64,000 bases of DNA from Aeromicrobium sp. Root236 (GCF_001428805.1 NZ_LMIS01000001.1:1538976-1602975), one strand, 5' to 3'; numbered from the stretch's first letter, positions 26,026-35,022 are shown. Program-made: numbers and translations. The notes: generated by a model from the letters alone, not told the origin.

Positions 26026-27500
26026 GGCTTCCGCAGCGGCCGGGTCGCCGGGCCCTCCAGCACCTCGCCGTCGGGGGTGAACCTCGAGCCGTGGAGCGGG
26101 CAGTCCCAGCTCTTCTCCTGGTCGTTCCACTTCAGGACTCCGCCAAGGTGCGTGCAGATGGCCCTGACCGCGCAGGTCCGGCCGTCGACGGTCGAGACAC
26201 CCGTCGGCAGGACACCGTCGCGGCCCACCTCGCCGGCGCCTTCCGGAGGGCTGTCGGGCGCCGCCTTGAGCTCGGCGGTCACGAGACCCTTGGCCAGGTA
26301 GGCGCCCACCGAGAGGTTGAGCTCGGCGATCTTGGCCGCGCCCTGCGGCCGGGTGATGCGCCGCGACATCGGCTTCGACCACGACACCGGCTCGCCCAGC
26401 AGCGTCGACGTGAGGTTGCGGGCCGCGGCGACGGCGTTCGTCATCCCCCACTTGTCGAAGCCGGTCGCGACGTGGAACCGGCCGCCACCGCGCGGCAACG
26501 TCCCGACGTACGGGACGCCGTCGTGCGACTGGTAGTCCTGCGCCGACCACACGTGGGTCTCGACGTCGCCGGGGAAGTATGTCGCGGTCCACTGCCGCAG
26601 CTCGTCGACGTGGCTTGCCTCGGAGCCGGTGCGGCCGACGGTGTGCCCGCTGCCGCCGATCATGAGCTTGGTGGTGCCGTTCTCCCGCGGGATGTCGCGG
26701 ACCGAGCGTGACGGCTGACCCGCCGAAAGGCTCATCGGCATCGGTGTCGTCGCGAAGTCGAACGCCAGGGCGTACGAGCGCAGGGGCTCGAGCTTCGCGA
26801 AGTAGAGGCCGCGGTCGAGGATCGGCGTGCCGGTCGCGAGGATCACCTCGTCGGCGGTCAGCTCGGTGCCGTCGTCGAGGTGCACCGTCGGCCGGCCGGT
26901 CTTGGACGCGTTCACCACTCGGTGCCCCTCGTGGATCGTGCCGCCGTGCTCGCGGACCTGGCTCGCGAGCGCGGTGAGGACGTCGAGGGGGTCGAACTGG
27001 TACTGCTCCCCCAGCACCGTCCCGCCATGGTTGGGGAACGGCAGGTCGAGCCGGTCCTGCCACTGCACGTCGAGGCCGAGCGAACGAGCCGCGTCGTGCT
27101 CGTTGCGGGCCGCGTCGACCTGGTGGATCTCGGCGGCGTACGTGATCGCGTCGCGGGTCTGGATCGGCACGCCGTGGTCGGCGCAGAACCTGACGAGCCA
27201 CTGCTGACCCTCGAGGTTGGCGTCGACATACGCCTGGGCCACCGCATGGGACTGCTTGCGCAGGATCGACGACAGCTTGGTGCCCTGCAGCAGCGAGAGC
27301 TTCGCGGTCGTGTTGCCGGTCGTCACGGCGCCGACGCTCCTGGCCTCGACGACCGCCACCCGGCGACCCGCGCGGGCCAGAAGCAGCGCCGTCGTCAGTC
27401 CGGTCAGGCCGGCGCCGATCACCAGGTCGTCGAGGCGCTCGCCGACGGGGAGCGGGTCGCTCGCGGGCAGGTCGGGACGATCGAGCCACAGTGAGGTCAT
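26022..27500 (-). CDS. FAD-dependent oxidoreductase with C-terminal Rieske domain
   Basis: 492 aa. DAO-type FAD domain (VIGAGLTGLTTALLLARAGRRVAVVE in two pieces, residues ~26-51) with the conserved TTGNTTAK loop, and a C-terminal Rieske [2Fe-2S] domain (~400-485) with CTHLGG and CPLHGSRF ligand boxes. Architecture is that of the YhfW/Rieske-DAO family, of unknown substrate. ATG 27500 is chosen; a SigB-type -10 element ends 10 bases upstream, so the message is probably leaderless. Confidence 0.9.
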   Translation of the reverse strand: MTSLWLDRPDLPASDPLPVGERLDDLVIGAGLTGLTTALLLARAGRRVAVVEARSVGAVTTGNTTAKLSLLQGTKLSSILRKQSHAVAQAYVDANLEGQQWLVRFCADHGVPIQTRDAITYAAEIHQVDAARNEHDAARSLGLDVQWQDRLDLPFPNHGGTVLGEQYQFDPLDVLTALASQVREHGGTIHEGHRVVNASKTGRPTVHLDDGTELTADEVILATGTPILDRGLYFAKLEPLRSYALAFDFATTPMPMSLSAGQPSRSVRDIPRENGTTKLMIGGSGHTVGRTGSEASHVDELRQWTATYFPGDVETHVWSAQDYQSHDGVPYVGTLPRGGGRFHVATGFDKWGMTNAVAAARNLTSTLLGEPVSWSKPMSRRITRPQGAAKIAELNLSVGAYLAKGLVTAELKAAPDSPPEGAGEVGRDGVLPTGVSTVDGRTCAVRAICTHLGGVLKWNDQEKSWDCPLHGSRFTPDGEVLEGPATRPLRKP

Positions 27501-27509
27501 GGCGCCGAC

Positions 27510-27535
27510 GTACCCGCGGGCCGAACGCGACAAAC
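27510..27535 (-). promoter_or_regulatory. SigB/SigF-type promoter for Rieske-FAD oxidoreductase
   Basis: On the minus strand, GTTT (27532-27535), 16 bases, GGGTAC (27510-27515). Predicted start near 27503, three bases from the ATG, with no Shine-Dalgarno. Confidence 0.65.
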
Positions 27536-27570
27536 CCGCGGCCACGGCCCACCGGTCATACGCTGGAGCC

Positions 27571-28401
27571 ATGGCCGACCTGCGATCCATCGCCCAGGAG
27601 CTCTACGCCCGGCCGCTGTCGGAGTTCATCGCGGCCCGCAAGGACGCCGCCGACGGCGCCGGCGACAAGGAGCTGGCCCGACAGGTCAAGGCGCTGCGCA
27701 AGCCCAGCGCCGCGGCGTGGGCGGTCAACGCGCTGGCCCGCGAGCAGGCCGACCTCGTCGAGGAGGTCGTCGAGCTCGGCGAGCAGCTGCGCGACGCGCA
27801 GTCCGACTCGGACGGATCCCGTACGCGGCTGCTGGACCGCGCCCGCCGCGACCTCACGAGGCAGGCACTCCACGAGGCGGCCGAGCTCGTCAAGGCTTCG
27901 GGCGGCACGCTGAGCGCGCAGGCGGCAGCGGGGGTCGAGGAGACGCTCCGCGCCGCGATGACCGACGCCGACGCCGCCGACGCCGTGCAGGACGGACTGC
28001 TCGTGGCGACGTTCGCGGCGAACCCCTTCGAGCCCGTCGACCTGACCGACGTCGTCGCGATCCCGCCGGAAGGCGCCCGACCTCGTACGAAGAAGGTCAA
28101 GCAGGGACCCACCCAGCTGGAGCGCAAGCGCCTCGAGGTGGCCGAGGCCAAGGTCGACAAGGCACGCCGCAAGGCCAAGGCGGCCGCGGACGAGCTGGAG
28201 TCACTGGTCGAGGACCGCGACGCCCTGCAGGAGGAGCTCCTCGAGCTCCGCAAGAAGGCCAAGGCACTCGAACGGGAGATGGCCGAGACCGAGCAGGCGC
28301 TCGACAAGGCGGACAAGGCGGCTGATCGTGCCGAGGAGGCCGAGCGCGAGTCGCAGCGCGAGCTGGAGGACGCGGAGGCCGACCTGGACCGCCTCCGCTG
28401 A
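27571..28401 (+). CDS. Coiled-coil protein of unknown function
   Basis: 276 aa. N-terminal part (ADLRSIAQELYARPLSEFIAARKDAA, in pieces) is helical and conserved in many actinobacterial hypotheticals; there follows a linker with basic KKVKQGPTQ and a long highly charged coiled coil (residues ~180-276, LEVAEAKVDKARRKAKAA ... LEDAEADLDRLR). No signal or membrane helix. GGAG precedes the ATG. Divergent from the Rieske-FAD gene with 70 bases between. Confidence 0.75.
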   Translation: MADLRSIAQELYARPLSEFIAARKDAADGAGDKELARQVKALRKPSAAAWAVNALAREQADLVEEVVELGEQLRDAQSDSDGSRTRLLDRARRDLTRQALHEAAELVKASGGTLSAQAAAGVEETLRAAMTDADAADAVQDGLLVATFAANPFEPVDLTDVVAIPPEGARPRTKKVKQGPTQLERKRLEVAEAKVDKARRKAKAAADELESLVEDRDALQEELLELRKKAKALEREMAETEQALDKADKAADRAEEAERESQRELEDAEADLDRLR

Positions 28402-28403
28402 GG

Positions 28404-28428
28404 GTTGACCGGCGGGGGTTGCGGGTAG
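28404..28428 (+). promoter_or_regulatory. Candidate SigB-type promoter for isochorismatase gene
   Basis: GTTG (28404-28407), 15 bases, GGGTAG (28423-28428); one base off in each box. Start predicted near 28435, 28 bases before a gene with a strong GGAAGGAG Shine-Dalgarno. Confidence 0.5.
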
Positions 28429-28462
28429 ACCGCCTCCAGGCCGGACGCACGGAAGGAGCACC

Positions 28463-29044
28463 ATGGGCCACTCCGCACAGGCGTTGATCGTCGTCGACAT
28501 GCAGGTCGACTACTTCAACGACAACGAGCTCGAGCGCTGCCGCGACGACCTGGTCGCCGCGTGCAACACGCTGGCCGAGCGGGCCCTTGCCGCCGGAGCA
28601 CCCGTGATCGAGGTCCGCACCGAGCACAGGCCGGACCGGTCGACCTGGGCCCTCAACATGCGGGACGACGACAGCGGGATGGTCATCGAGGGCACCGCCG
28701 GCGCCGAGCCGGTCGCGGGCCTTCGCACGGACGGCACCACCACGGTGGTCAAGACCCGCGACAGCGCGTTCTTCCGCACCGAGCTCGAGGACCTGCTCGC
28801 TGCGCAAGGCATCGAGACGATCGCGCTCGCCGGGGTCTCGACCGAGTCGTGCATCGCGACGACGGCCGCCGACGCGTACGCCCGGGACCTCCGCGTCGTG
28901 ATCGTCGACGAGGCGGTCGCATCGGTCGATCCCGCGCTCAACCGCCGGACGCAGGAACAGCTCGAGCAGCAGTACCGGCAGCCGACCGTACGACTCGACC
29001 AGCTCGCCTTCGAGGCGCCGGACGGCCGGCGGCTCAGCGCCTGA
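28463..29044 (+). CDS. Isochorismatase-family cysteine hydrolase
   Basis: 193 aa. Catalytic triad visible: Asp in LIVVDMQVDYF, Lys in TVVKTRDSAFF, Cys in LAGVSTESCIATTA, with the cis-peptide loop before it. Likely an amidase of the nicotinamidase/isochorismatase group; substrate unknown. Its last 11 bases overlap the convergent CrtI-like gene. Confidence 0.9.
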   Translation: MGHSAQALIVVDMQVDYFNDNELERCRDDLVAACNTLAERALAAGAPVIEVRTEHRPDRSTWALNMRDDDSGMVIEGTAGAEPVAGLRTDGTTTVVKTRDSAFFRTELEDLLAAQGIETIALAGVSTESCIATTAADAYARDLRVVIVDEAVASVDPALNRRTQEQLEQQYRQPTVRLDQLAFEAPDGRRLSA

Positions 29045-30632
29045 GCGAGGCGGGCAGCAGCTCGCGTACGCGCGTGTGCGCGATCGCCGCCCGCGCAGCG
29101 TTCATGCCGCACGCGCCGTGCACACCCCCGCCGGGGTGGGCCGATGCCGAGGCGAGGTAGAGCCCGCGGACCGGGGTCTCGGCGCGGCCCATGCCGGGCA
29201 CCGGGCGGAAGATCAGTTCCTGGTGGAGCTGGGCCGTGCCGCCGTTGATCGCGCCCCCGATGAGGTTGAGGTCGCGCTGCTCCATCTCGCGCGGACCCAG
29301 CACGCGGCGCGCGAGGATCCTCGATCCGAACCCGGGAGCGACCTCCTCGATGCGGGCCTGCATGCGATCGGCGAAGCGTTCGCAGTCGTCCCGGTCCCAG
29401 ACCCCGCGGATGCCCTCCTCGCCGGCGTCGCGGATCGCGTCCTGCGGCACGTGCGTGTAGGCCCACAGGGCCTCGGTGCCGGCGGGTGAACGGGTCGGGT
29501 CCGTCGTCGACATCTGCCCGGCGAGCATGAACGGCGCCGCCGGGATGGCGCGCGCCGAGACCTGGCCAAGGGCCTCGGTCATCTGCTCCACCGAGTCCGC
29601 GACGTGGAACGTGCCGGGATCGTGCGGCGGCGGCTTGGCCCACGGCACGACGCCGTCGAGCGCCCAGTCGACCTTGACCGTGCCGGGATCGAGCTCGAAC
29701 GCCTTCATGCCTCGCCTGGTGCGTGCCGGGAGGGCATCGGGCTGCACCAGGCCGCCGTACAGGTGCGGAGCGGCGACGTCGGCGAGCACGGCCCGGCGTA
29801 CGCCGAAGTGCTCACCGTCGGTCGTACGCACGCCGGTCGCGCGACGGTCCTCGACCTTGATCCGCGACACCTCCGACGAGCAGTGGATCTCGCCGCCGAG
29901 CGACTCGAAGCGACGGGCCAGCGCCTTGGTCAGCTCGCCTGCGCCGCCCTGAGGCACGGGGAAGCCGACGGTCTGGCCGAGCATCACCAGCAGCACGCCC
30001 ATCAGCCCCGATCCCGGCGCGTGCAGCGGGATGTCGGCGTGGCCGGCGTTGCCCGCGATCAGCAACCGGGGCGACGAGCCGCCGAAGCGCGCAAGGCCCA
30101 GCTCGGCCGCAGGCGTCAGCATCATGCGTACGAAGTCGAGTCCCCCGGCGCTGCGAAGCCGCGCCAGTGCACCGAGCCCGTTCTTGACCGGAGGGAACGG
30201 CGACAGGAGGGACTTGACCATCTGGTCGCCGATGCGATCCCACTGGCCGCACAGCTCGAGCCACGCCTCGCCGTCGCCCGGGTGCTGCTCGTCCATCAGC
30301 GTCGCCGTGATGTCGCGGTCGCGGTGCAGCATGGCCCACTGGCCGTCCTTGGTCGGATGGCCCAGCACCGCGGGCGCGTGCTGCCAGACGAGGCCGTGCT
30401 CCTCGAGGTGGAACGACCTGATGGTCGGCGACGCCTCCGCCAAAGGGTAGAACGCGCTGAACGTGTCGTGCACGAAGCCCGGGTGCACGTCCTCCGCGCT
30501 GCGCACCGCTCCCCCGACCTCCGGCTGTGCCTCGAGCACCAGGACCGACCAGCCGGCGTCCGCGAGGTGGTTGGCCGCGACGAGCCCGTTGGGCCCGGCA
30601 CCGACGACGACGGCGTCGTACGTACGGGTCAC
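29034..30632 (-). CDS. CrtI/PYROXD2-like FAD-dependent oxidoreductase
   Basis: 532 aa. N-terminal dinucleotide motif VVVGAGPNGLVAANHLADAG followed by LEAQPEVGGAVRS, as in phytoene-desaturase-like flavoproteins; the C-terminus has LYLASASAHPGGGVHGACGMNAA, the second FAD-binding signature of the PYROXD2/CrtI group. No carotenoid genes are nearby, so a desaturase role is not claimed. GTG 30632 overlaps the SDR stop by four bases, making it the last gene of a four-gene operon. Confidence 0.9.
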   Translation of the reverse strand: MTRTYDAVVVGAGPNGLVAANHLADAGWSVLVLEAQPEVGGAVRSAEDVHPGFVHDTFSAFYPLAEASPTIRSFHLEEHGLVWQHAPAVLGHPTKDGQWAMLHRDRDITATLMDEQHPGDGEAWLELCGQWDRIGDQMVKSLLSPFPPVKNGLGALARLRSAGGLDFVRMMLTPAAELGLARFGGSSPRLLIAGNAGHADIPLHAPGSGLMGVLLVMLGQTVGFPVPQGGAGELTKALARRFESLGGEIHCSSEVSRIKVEDRRATGVRTTDGEHFGVRRAVLADVAAPHLYGGLVQPDALPARTRRGMKAFELDPGTVKVDWALDGVVPWAKPPPHDPGTFHVADSVEQMTEALGQVSARAIPAAPFMLAGQMSTTDPTRSPAGTEALWAYTHVPQDAIRDAGEEGIRGVWDRDDCERFADRMQARIEEVAPGFGSRILARRVLGPREMEQRDLNLIGGAINGGTAQLHQELIFRPVPGMGRAETPVRGLYLASASAHPGGGVHGACGMNAARAAIAHTRVRELLPASLRR

Positions 30633-31570
30633 GCCGAGTCCTTGCCGGTGACCTTGGCGAGCACGTTGCGGCCGATGCCGAGCAGCGCGCTGCCCTGGGC
30701 ACCGTGCATCTGGTTGCCGGTGAAGTGGGACTCCAGCACGTTGCCCTCGGTCGGCTCGACGCGGGTCGTGCGATCGCTCGCCATGGTCCGGAACAGCGGC
30801 CCGACGAGGAAGTCGAACGCCCACGGCAGGGCGTTGAACCCGAACCGCATGACGTCGTTGGCGATGCCGATCTGCGTCCGGGCACGGTGCCGGTCGAGCC
30901 GGCGCAGGGTGATCCGGGCGACCCGCTCCGGTGACAGGACGGGCGGCGGCGGGCGGCCGGCGAAGCCGTCGTAGTTGGCGGCCTGCTCATAGATCGGGGT
31001 GTCGACCCCGCCGGGCGCGATGTAGGCGATCGTCACGTCGTCGAGGTCACGGTTCTCCAGCTGCAGCTGCCGGGCGAGCGCGCGTACGCCCCACTTGCTC
31101 AGCACGTACGCGCTCATGCCCGGCACGCTGATGTGCCCGATGACCGAGCCGAACAGCACGAGCGAGCCGGCGCCCTGCTGTCGCAGCACCGGGATGGCGT
31201 GGCGCGCGACGTTGACCGAGCCCGTGAGGTTGGTGCGGAGCACGCCTTCGAAGACCTCGGCCGGCACCTCCTCGGTACGGCCGTACGCGACGACGCCCGC
31301 GCAGTGCACGACGGCGTCGATCCGACCGTGCTGCGAGGTCACCGCAGTGACCATCTTCTCGACCTGCGCGTCGTCGCCCACATCGGTCGTCAGCACGAGC
31401 GTGGAGGTGGCACCCGAGGTGTCGCACTCCTGCGCGACCTGCTGCAGCGGCGGCTCACCCCTGGCCACCAGCACGACGTGGTCGCCGGCCGCTGCGGACT
31501 GCAGTGCGACGGCCCGGCCGATGCCGCTCGACGCACCCGTGACGACGACGACGCGGGCGCCCTCGGTCAC
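30629..31570 (-). CDS. Short-chain dehydrogenase/reductase
   Basis: 313 aa. Cofactor motif TGASSGIGRA, NxAG-type HCAGVVAYG, and active site with Tyr-x3-Lys (MSAYVLSKWG). The extra C-terminal ~70 residues (IGIANDVMRFGFNALPWAFD) form a hydrophobic membrane-associated extension often seen in SDRs of this size. GTG start overlaps the ADH stop (GTGA). Confidence 0.92.
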   Translation of the reverse strand: MTEGARVVVVTGASSGIGRAVALQSAAAGDHVVLVARGEPPLQQVAQECDTSGATSTLVLTTDVGDDAQVEKMVTAVTSQHGRIDAVVHCAGVVAYGRTEEVPAEVFEGVLRTNLTGSVNVARHAIPVLRQQGAGSLVLFGSVIGHISVPGMSAYVLSKWGVRALARQLQLENRDLDDVTIAYIAPGGVDTPIYEQAANYDGFAGRPPPPVLSPERVARITLRRLDRHRARTQIGIANDVMRFGFNALPWAFDFLVGPLFRTMASDRTTRVEPTEGNVLESHFTGNQMHGAQGSALLGIGRNVLAKVTGKDSA

Positions 31571-32748
31571 GGCTTGAGCACCACCTTGACGCAGCCGTCC
31601 TGCTTCTTCTGGAACATCTCGTAAGCGGCCGGTGCCTCCTCGAGCGGGACGTGGTGCGTCGCGAGCGACTCGACGCCCAGGAGGTCGCCGTCGTGCTGGA
31701 GCACCTTGATGATGTCGTCGGTCCAGCGCTTGACGTGGCACTGCCCGAGCCGCATCGTGATACCGCGGTCGAACATCTCCATCACCGGCATCGGGTCGAC
31801 CTCGCCACCGTAGACACCGCTGACCGAGACCGTTCCACCACGTCGTACGGACTTGATGCACGCGATCAGCGCGGCGAGGCGGTCGATCGCGAACTTGTCG
31901 GTGAGCGGCTTGGCCAGCGCGTCGGGCAGCATGCCTACGGCGGTGATCGCGGTCTTGGCGATCGGCGAGCCGTGCGCCTCCATGCCGACCGCATCGATCG
32001 TGCCGTCCGCGCCGCGGCCGTCGGTCAAGTCGAAGATCGCCTCGGTGATCTCGTCGACGGAGTCCAGGTCGATGACCTCCACGCCGTACGAGCGCGCGAG
32101 GTCGAGGCGCTCGGCGATGCGGTCGACGCCGATGACCCGCCGGCCGGCGTTGAGCGCGATGCGGGCCGTCAGCTGACCGACCGGCCCGAGCCCGAACACC
32201 GCGACCGTGCCACCTTCCGGCACGTCGGCGAACTCGAACGCCTGCCACGCCGTCGGCAGGATGTCGGACAGGTAGAGGTAGCGCTCGTCGGGCACGCCCT
32301 CGGGCACCTTGATGGGTCCGAACTGCGCCTCCGGGACCCGCAGGTACTCCGCCTGGCCGCCGGGCACCGAGCCGTAGAGCTCGGTGTAGCCGAACAGCGA
32401 GGCACCCTTGCCGGTCTTCTCGTTCTGCGTCGTCTCGCACTGCGCGAACAGGCCCCGCGAGCACATCCAGCAGTGTCCGCACGAGATGTTGAAGGGGATC
32501 ACGACGCGGTCGCCGACCTTGAGGTCGCCGGCCTCCGGGCCCACCTCCTGGACGACGCCCATCGTCTCGTGGCCCAGCACGTCGCCGGGGTGCAGGAACG
32601 GCCCGAGCACCTCGTAGAGGTGCAGGTCGGACCCGCAGATCGCGGTCGAGGTGACCTTGATGATCGCGTCGTTGGGCTGCTGGATGACCGGGTCCGGGAC
32701 CGTCTCGACCGAGACGGAACGCTTGCCCTGCCAGGTGAGTGCACGCAT
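31567..32748 (-). CDS. Zinc-dependent alcohol dehydrogenase, formaldehyde-dehydrogenase-like
   Basis: 393 aa MDR protein. Catalytic zinc ligands in AICGSDLH and GHETMG; structural zinc lobe CGHCWMCSRGLFAQC with four Cys; Rossmann GLGPVGQ. The long form with an insertion after the zinc lobe resembles the glutathione-independent formaldehyde dehydrogenase-like branch. AAGGAG lies 6 bases before the ATG at 32748. Substrate unknown. Confidence 0.92.
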   Translation of the reverse strand: MRALTWQGKRSVSVETVPDPVIQQPNDAIIKVTSTAICGSDLHLYEVLGPFLHPGDVLGHETMGVVQEVGPEAGDLKVGDRVVIPFNISCGHCWMCSRGLFAQCETTQNEKTGKGASLFGYTELYGSVPGGQAEYLRVPEAQFGPIKVPEGVPDERYLYLSDILPTAWQAFEFADVPEGGTVAVFGLGPVGQLTARIALNAGRRVIGVDRIAERLDLARSYGVEVIDLDSVDEITEAIFDLTDGRGADGTIDAVGMEAHGSPIAKTAITAVGMLPDALAKPLTDKFAIDRLAALIACIKSVRRGGTVSVSGVYGGEVDPMPVMEMFDRGITMRLGQCHVKRWTDDIIKVLQHDGDLLGVESLATHHVPLEEAPAAYEMFQKKQDGCVKVVLKP

Positions 32749-33221
32749 CAGTTCTCCTTCGTGGATCGTTGGGCGCGGTCGACGGCCTCGTGCCGGCCCT
32801 CGACCAGGAACGCGAGCCGGCGCAGGGTCTCGGTGTTGCGCCACTTGAGGCTGAGTCCCTTGAACGGCTCCGGTACGAGGACGCCGGGGCCGGCGGTGGC
32901 CTCCTCGGTGATGACGACCTCGGTCTGCGCTCCGACGTCGCTGAGCCGGATCTCGACGCGACCCTCGCCGACCGGCCAGGCCCGCGCCTTGAGCGTGATC
33001 GATCGGCCGGGCACGGCTTCCAGCACCTCGGTGTGGTCGTCGATCAGCAACGGCCAGACGCCCACGGAGTGGTGGATCCGGCTGCCGACCTCGGGCCAGT
33101 CGCGGTCCACGTCACGCATGCGGGAGGCGCCCACGACCCACAGCGGGTAGAGCCAGCCGTCGGCCAGGACGGTCCATACGTCGTCGGGGGTCGCGGCGAT
33201 GACGCGGCGGTTGACGCTCAC
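32748..33221 (-). CDS. SRPBCC (START/Bet v1-like) protein
   Basis: 157 aa. VNRRVIAATPDDVWTVLADG is the standard start of an SRPBCC domain, followed by alternating strands and a C-terminal helix (LKWRNTETLRRLAFLVEGR). These bind hydrophobic ligands in a deep cavity. First gene of the SRPBCC-ADH-SDR-CrtI-like operon; its stop overlaps the ADH start. GTG at 33221 has only a weak Shine-Dalgarno. Confidence 0.85.
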   Translation of the reverse strand: MSVNRRVIAATPDDVWTVLADGWLYPLWVVGASRMRDVDRDWPEVGSRIHHSVGVWPLLIDDHTEVLEAVPGRSITLKARAWPVGEGRVEIRLSDVGAQTEVVITEEATAGPGVLVPEPFKGLSLKWRNTETLRRLAFLVEGRHEAVDRAQRSTKEN

Positions 33222-33259
33222 GGCGTCGTCTTCTGGGGTGTGACGTTCATCTGGCTGTC

Positions 33260-33284
33260 CTACCCCCGGCCCGGACGGGCAAAC
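33260..33284 (-). promoter_or_regulatory. SigB/SigF-type promoter for SRPBCC-ADH-SDR-CrtI operon
   Basis: On the minus strand, GTTT (33281-33284), 15 bases, GGGTAG (33260-33265). Start predicted near 33253, about 32 bases before the GTG of the SRPBCC gene. Confidence 0.62.
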
Positions 33285-33338
33285 GGGCCTCCGGTGCATC
33301 ACACACCACGCGCACGTGGCGCCCGTCGGCGTACACGG

Positions 33339-33364
33339 GATTGACCGTGGGGCTGCCGGGGTAG
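33339..33364 (+). promoter_or_regulatory. Candidate SigB-type promoter for hemerythrin gene
   Basis: GATT, 16 bases, GGGTAG (33359-33364). The -35 half is weak (fits GNNT only). Start predicted near 33371, three bases before the ATG at 33374, suggesting a leaderless message. Confidence 0.45.
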
Positions 33365-33373
33365 GTGCCTCCC

Positions 33374-33925
33374 ATGACGATGATTGACCTGGGCCGGCCA
33401 GAATCGGGCGACGTGATCGACCTGATCATCGAGGACCACCGGCGATTCGAGTCCCTGCTCCGCGACCTCCGCAACTCCGAGAGCGACCGGGAGCGCGTAC
33501 GTGCTGCGTTCTCAGCGCTGCACGTGGCGCATGCCGAGGCGGAGGAGAAGTACGTCTACCCCGTGCTGCGGCGCAAGACCTCGGCCGACGCCGAGGAGGT
33601 GGACCACGGCAAGGAGGAGCATGCGGAGGGCAACGAGGCGCTGCTCGCCCTGCTGGAGTGCGCGGGCACCGACACGCAGAAGTTCGACGACGCGCTGGAG
33701 AAGCTCGCCGAGCTCGTCAACCACCACCTCACCGAGGAGGAGCTGACGATCCTCAACCCGGCGCGCGAGGAGGTCGGCGAGCCGACCCGTCTCGACCTCG
33801 GCGAGAAGTTCGCCGCCGAGCGCAACCGGCAGATCGACGACGACTGCGGCGCCATCGACAACGTCAGGCGCATCGTGCAGGAGGCGCGCGCCGAAGGACT
33901 CCTGGACGACGCCGAAGGTTCCTGA
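33374..33925 (+). CDS. Hemerythrin HHE domain protein
   Basis: 183 aa. Iron ligands follow the hemerythrin order: His in IEDHRRFE, His/Glu in VAHAEAEEKYVYP, His in HGKEEHAEG, His-Glu in NHHLTEEE, then a C-terminal charged tail. Likely binds O2, NO or H2O2 at a diiron site and senses or buffers stress. ATG 33374 is used; GTG 33365 and ATG 33380 are alternatives. Two bases separate it from the ligase gene. Confidence 0.88.
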   Translation: MTMIDLGRPESGDVIDLIIEDHRRFESLLRDLRNSESDRERVRAAFSALHVAHAEAEEKYVYPVLRRKTSADAEEVDHGKEEHAEGNEALLALLECAGTDTQKFDDALEKLAELVNHHLTEEELTILNPAREEVGEPTRLDLGEKFAAERNRQIDDDCGAIDNVRRIVQEARAEGLLDDAEGS

Positions 33926-33927
33926 CC

Positions 33928-35022
33928 GTGCGTGAGGTGGGCGTCGAGGAGGAGATGTTCCTGATCGATCCCCGCACCAGGCGGCTCGCGCCCGTCTCCG
34001 ACGCAGCGGTCCACGCCACCCGGGCGGCCGAGGACGACCTCGACCAGGAGCTGTTCCTCCAGCAGCTCGAGATCCGTACCCGCCCGCACACCGACCTGGC
34101 TGCGCTGCGGTTCGACCTCGTGGAGGAGCGGCGGCTGGCGGCGGAGTCGGCCGAGTCCGTGGGCGCTGAGCTGGCCGCGGTCGCCACCCCGGTCCTGCCC
34201 CACGAGGACGGCCGCACCACGCCCAAGCACCGCTACGTCACGATGCTCGAGACGTACGGGAAGGTGCTCGGCCAGGCCGGGCTGGTGTGCGGCACCCACG
34301 TGCACGTGTCGGTCGACGAGGCCGAGGCGGTCGGGATCATCGACGACATCCAGCCGTGGCTCTCGCTGCTGGCGGCGATGTCGTCCAACTCGCCGTTCTA
34401 CCGCGGCGAGGACACCGGGTACGCGAGCTGGCGCCGTCAGCTCTACGACGGATGGCCGAGCGCCGGGCCGGTCGAGCCGTTCGGTGACGCCGACGGCTAC
34501 CAACAGGTCGCTCGCGAGCTGATCGCATCAGGCGCGGCGCTCGACGAGGGAATGCTGTACTTCGACGCCCGGCTGTCCCGCAACTTCCCGACGATCGAGA
34601 TCCGGGTCGCCGACGCGTGCACCGACCTCGACGACACGGTCCTGATCGCGGAGGTGGCGCGCGCCCTCGTCGAGACCGTGGCGCGGGCCCGCGCGGCGGG
34701 AGACGTCGCTCCGCCCTGGCGCGTGGACCTGCTGAGGGGTGCCCGGTGGCGCGCCCGGCGCAACGGGCTCACCGAGTCGCTGATGGATCCGGTCACGCGA
34801 GCCGTCGTCCCAGCGGAGAAGGCGCTGGGCGTGCTCGTCGAGAGCCTGCGTCCGGTGCTCGAGGAGCATGGCAGCGTGGACCTGGTCGCTGAAGGCGTAC
34901 GGCGGCTGCTGGCCGACGGCACCGGCTCGGAGCGTCAACGCGCGGTCGCGGCCCGCTCGACCGACCTCACCGGTGTCGTCGACGACGTCATCCGCCGGAC
35001 CCGGGCGTCGTTCGACGGCTGA
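33928..35022 (+). CDS. GCS2-type glutamate-cysteine ligase / carboxylate-amine ligase
   Basis: 364 aa. N-terminal GVEEEMFLID, the nucleotide/metal site of the YbdK-GCS2 family, then EIRTRPHTDLAAL and GTHVHVSVD (substrate and metal His). These make gamma-glutamylcysteine or other gamma-glutamyl amides; the ergothioneine enzyme EgtA is related. No ergothioneine or glutathione genes are nearby. GAAGG before the GTG lies in the end of the hemerythrin gene, so the two are coupled. Confidence 0.88.
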   Translation: MREVGVEEEMFLIDPRTRRLAPVSDAAVHATRAAEDDLDQELFLQQLEIRTRPHTDLAALRFDLVEERRLAAESAESVGAELAAVATPVLPHEDGRTTPKHRYVTMLETYGKVLGQAGLVCGTHVHVSVDEAEAVGIIDDIQPWLSLLAAMSSNSPFYRGEDTGYASWRRQLYDGWPSAGPVEPFGDADGYQQVARELIASGAALDEGMLYFDARLSRNFPTIEIRVADACTDLDDTVLIAEVARALVETVARARAAGDVAPPWRVDLLRGARWRARRNGLTESLMDPVTRAVVPAEKALGVLVESLRPVLEEHGSVDLVAEGVRRLLADGTGSERQRAVAARSTDLTGVVDDVIRRTRASFDG

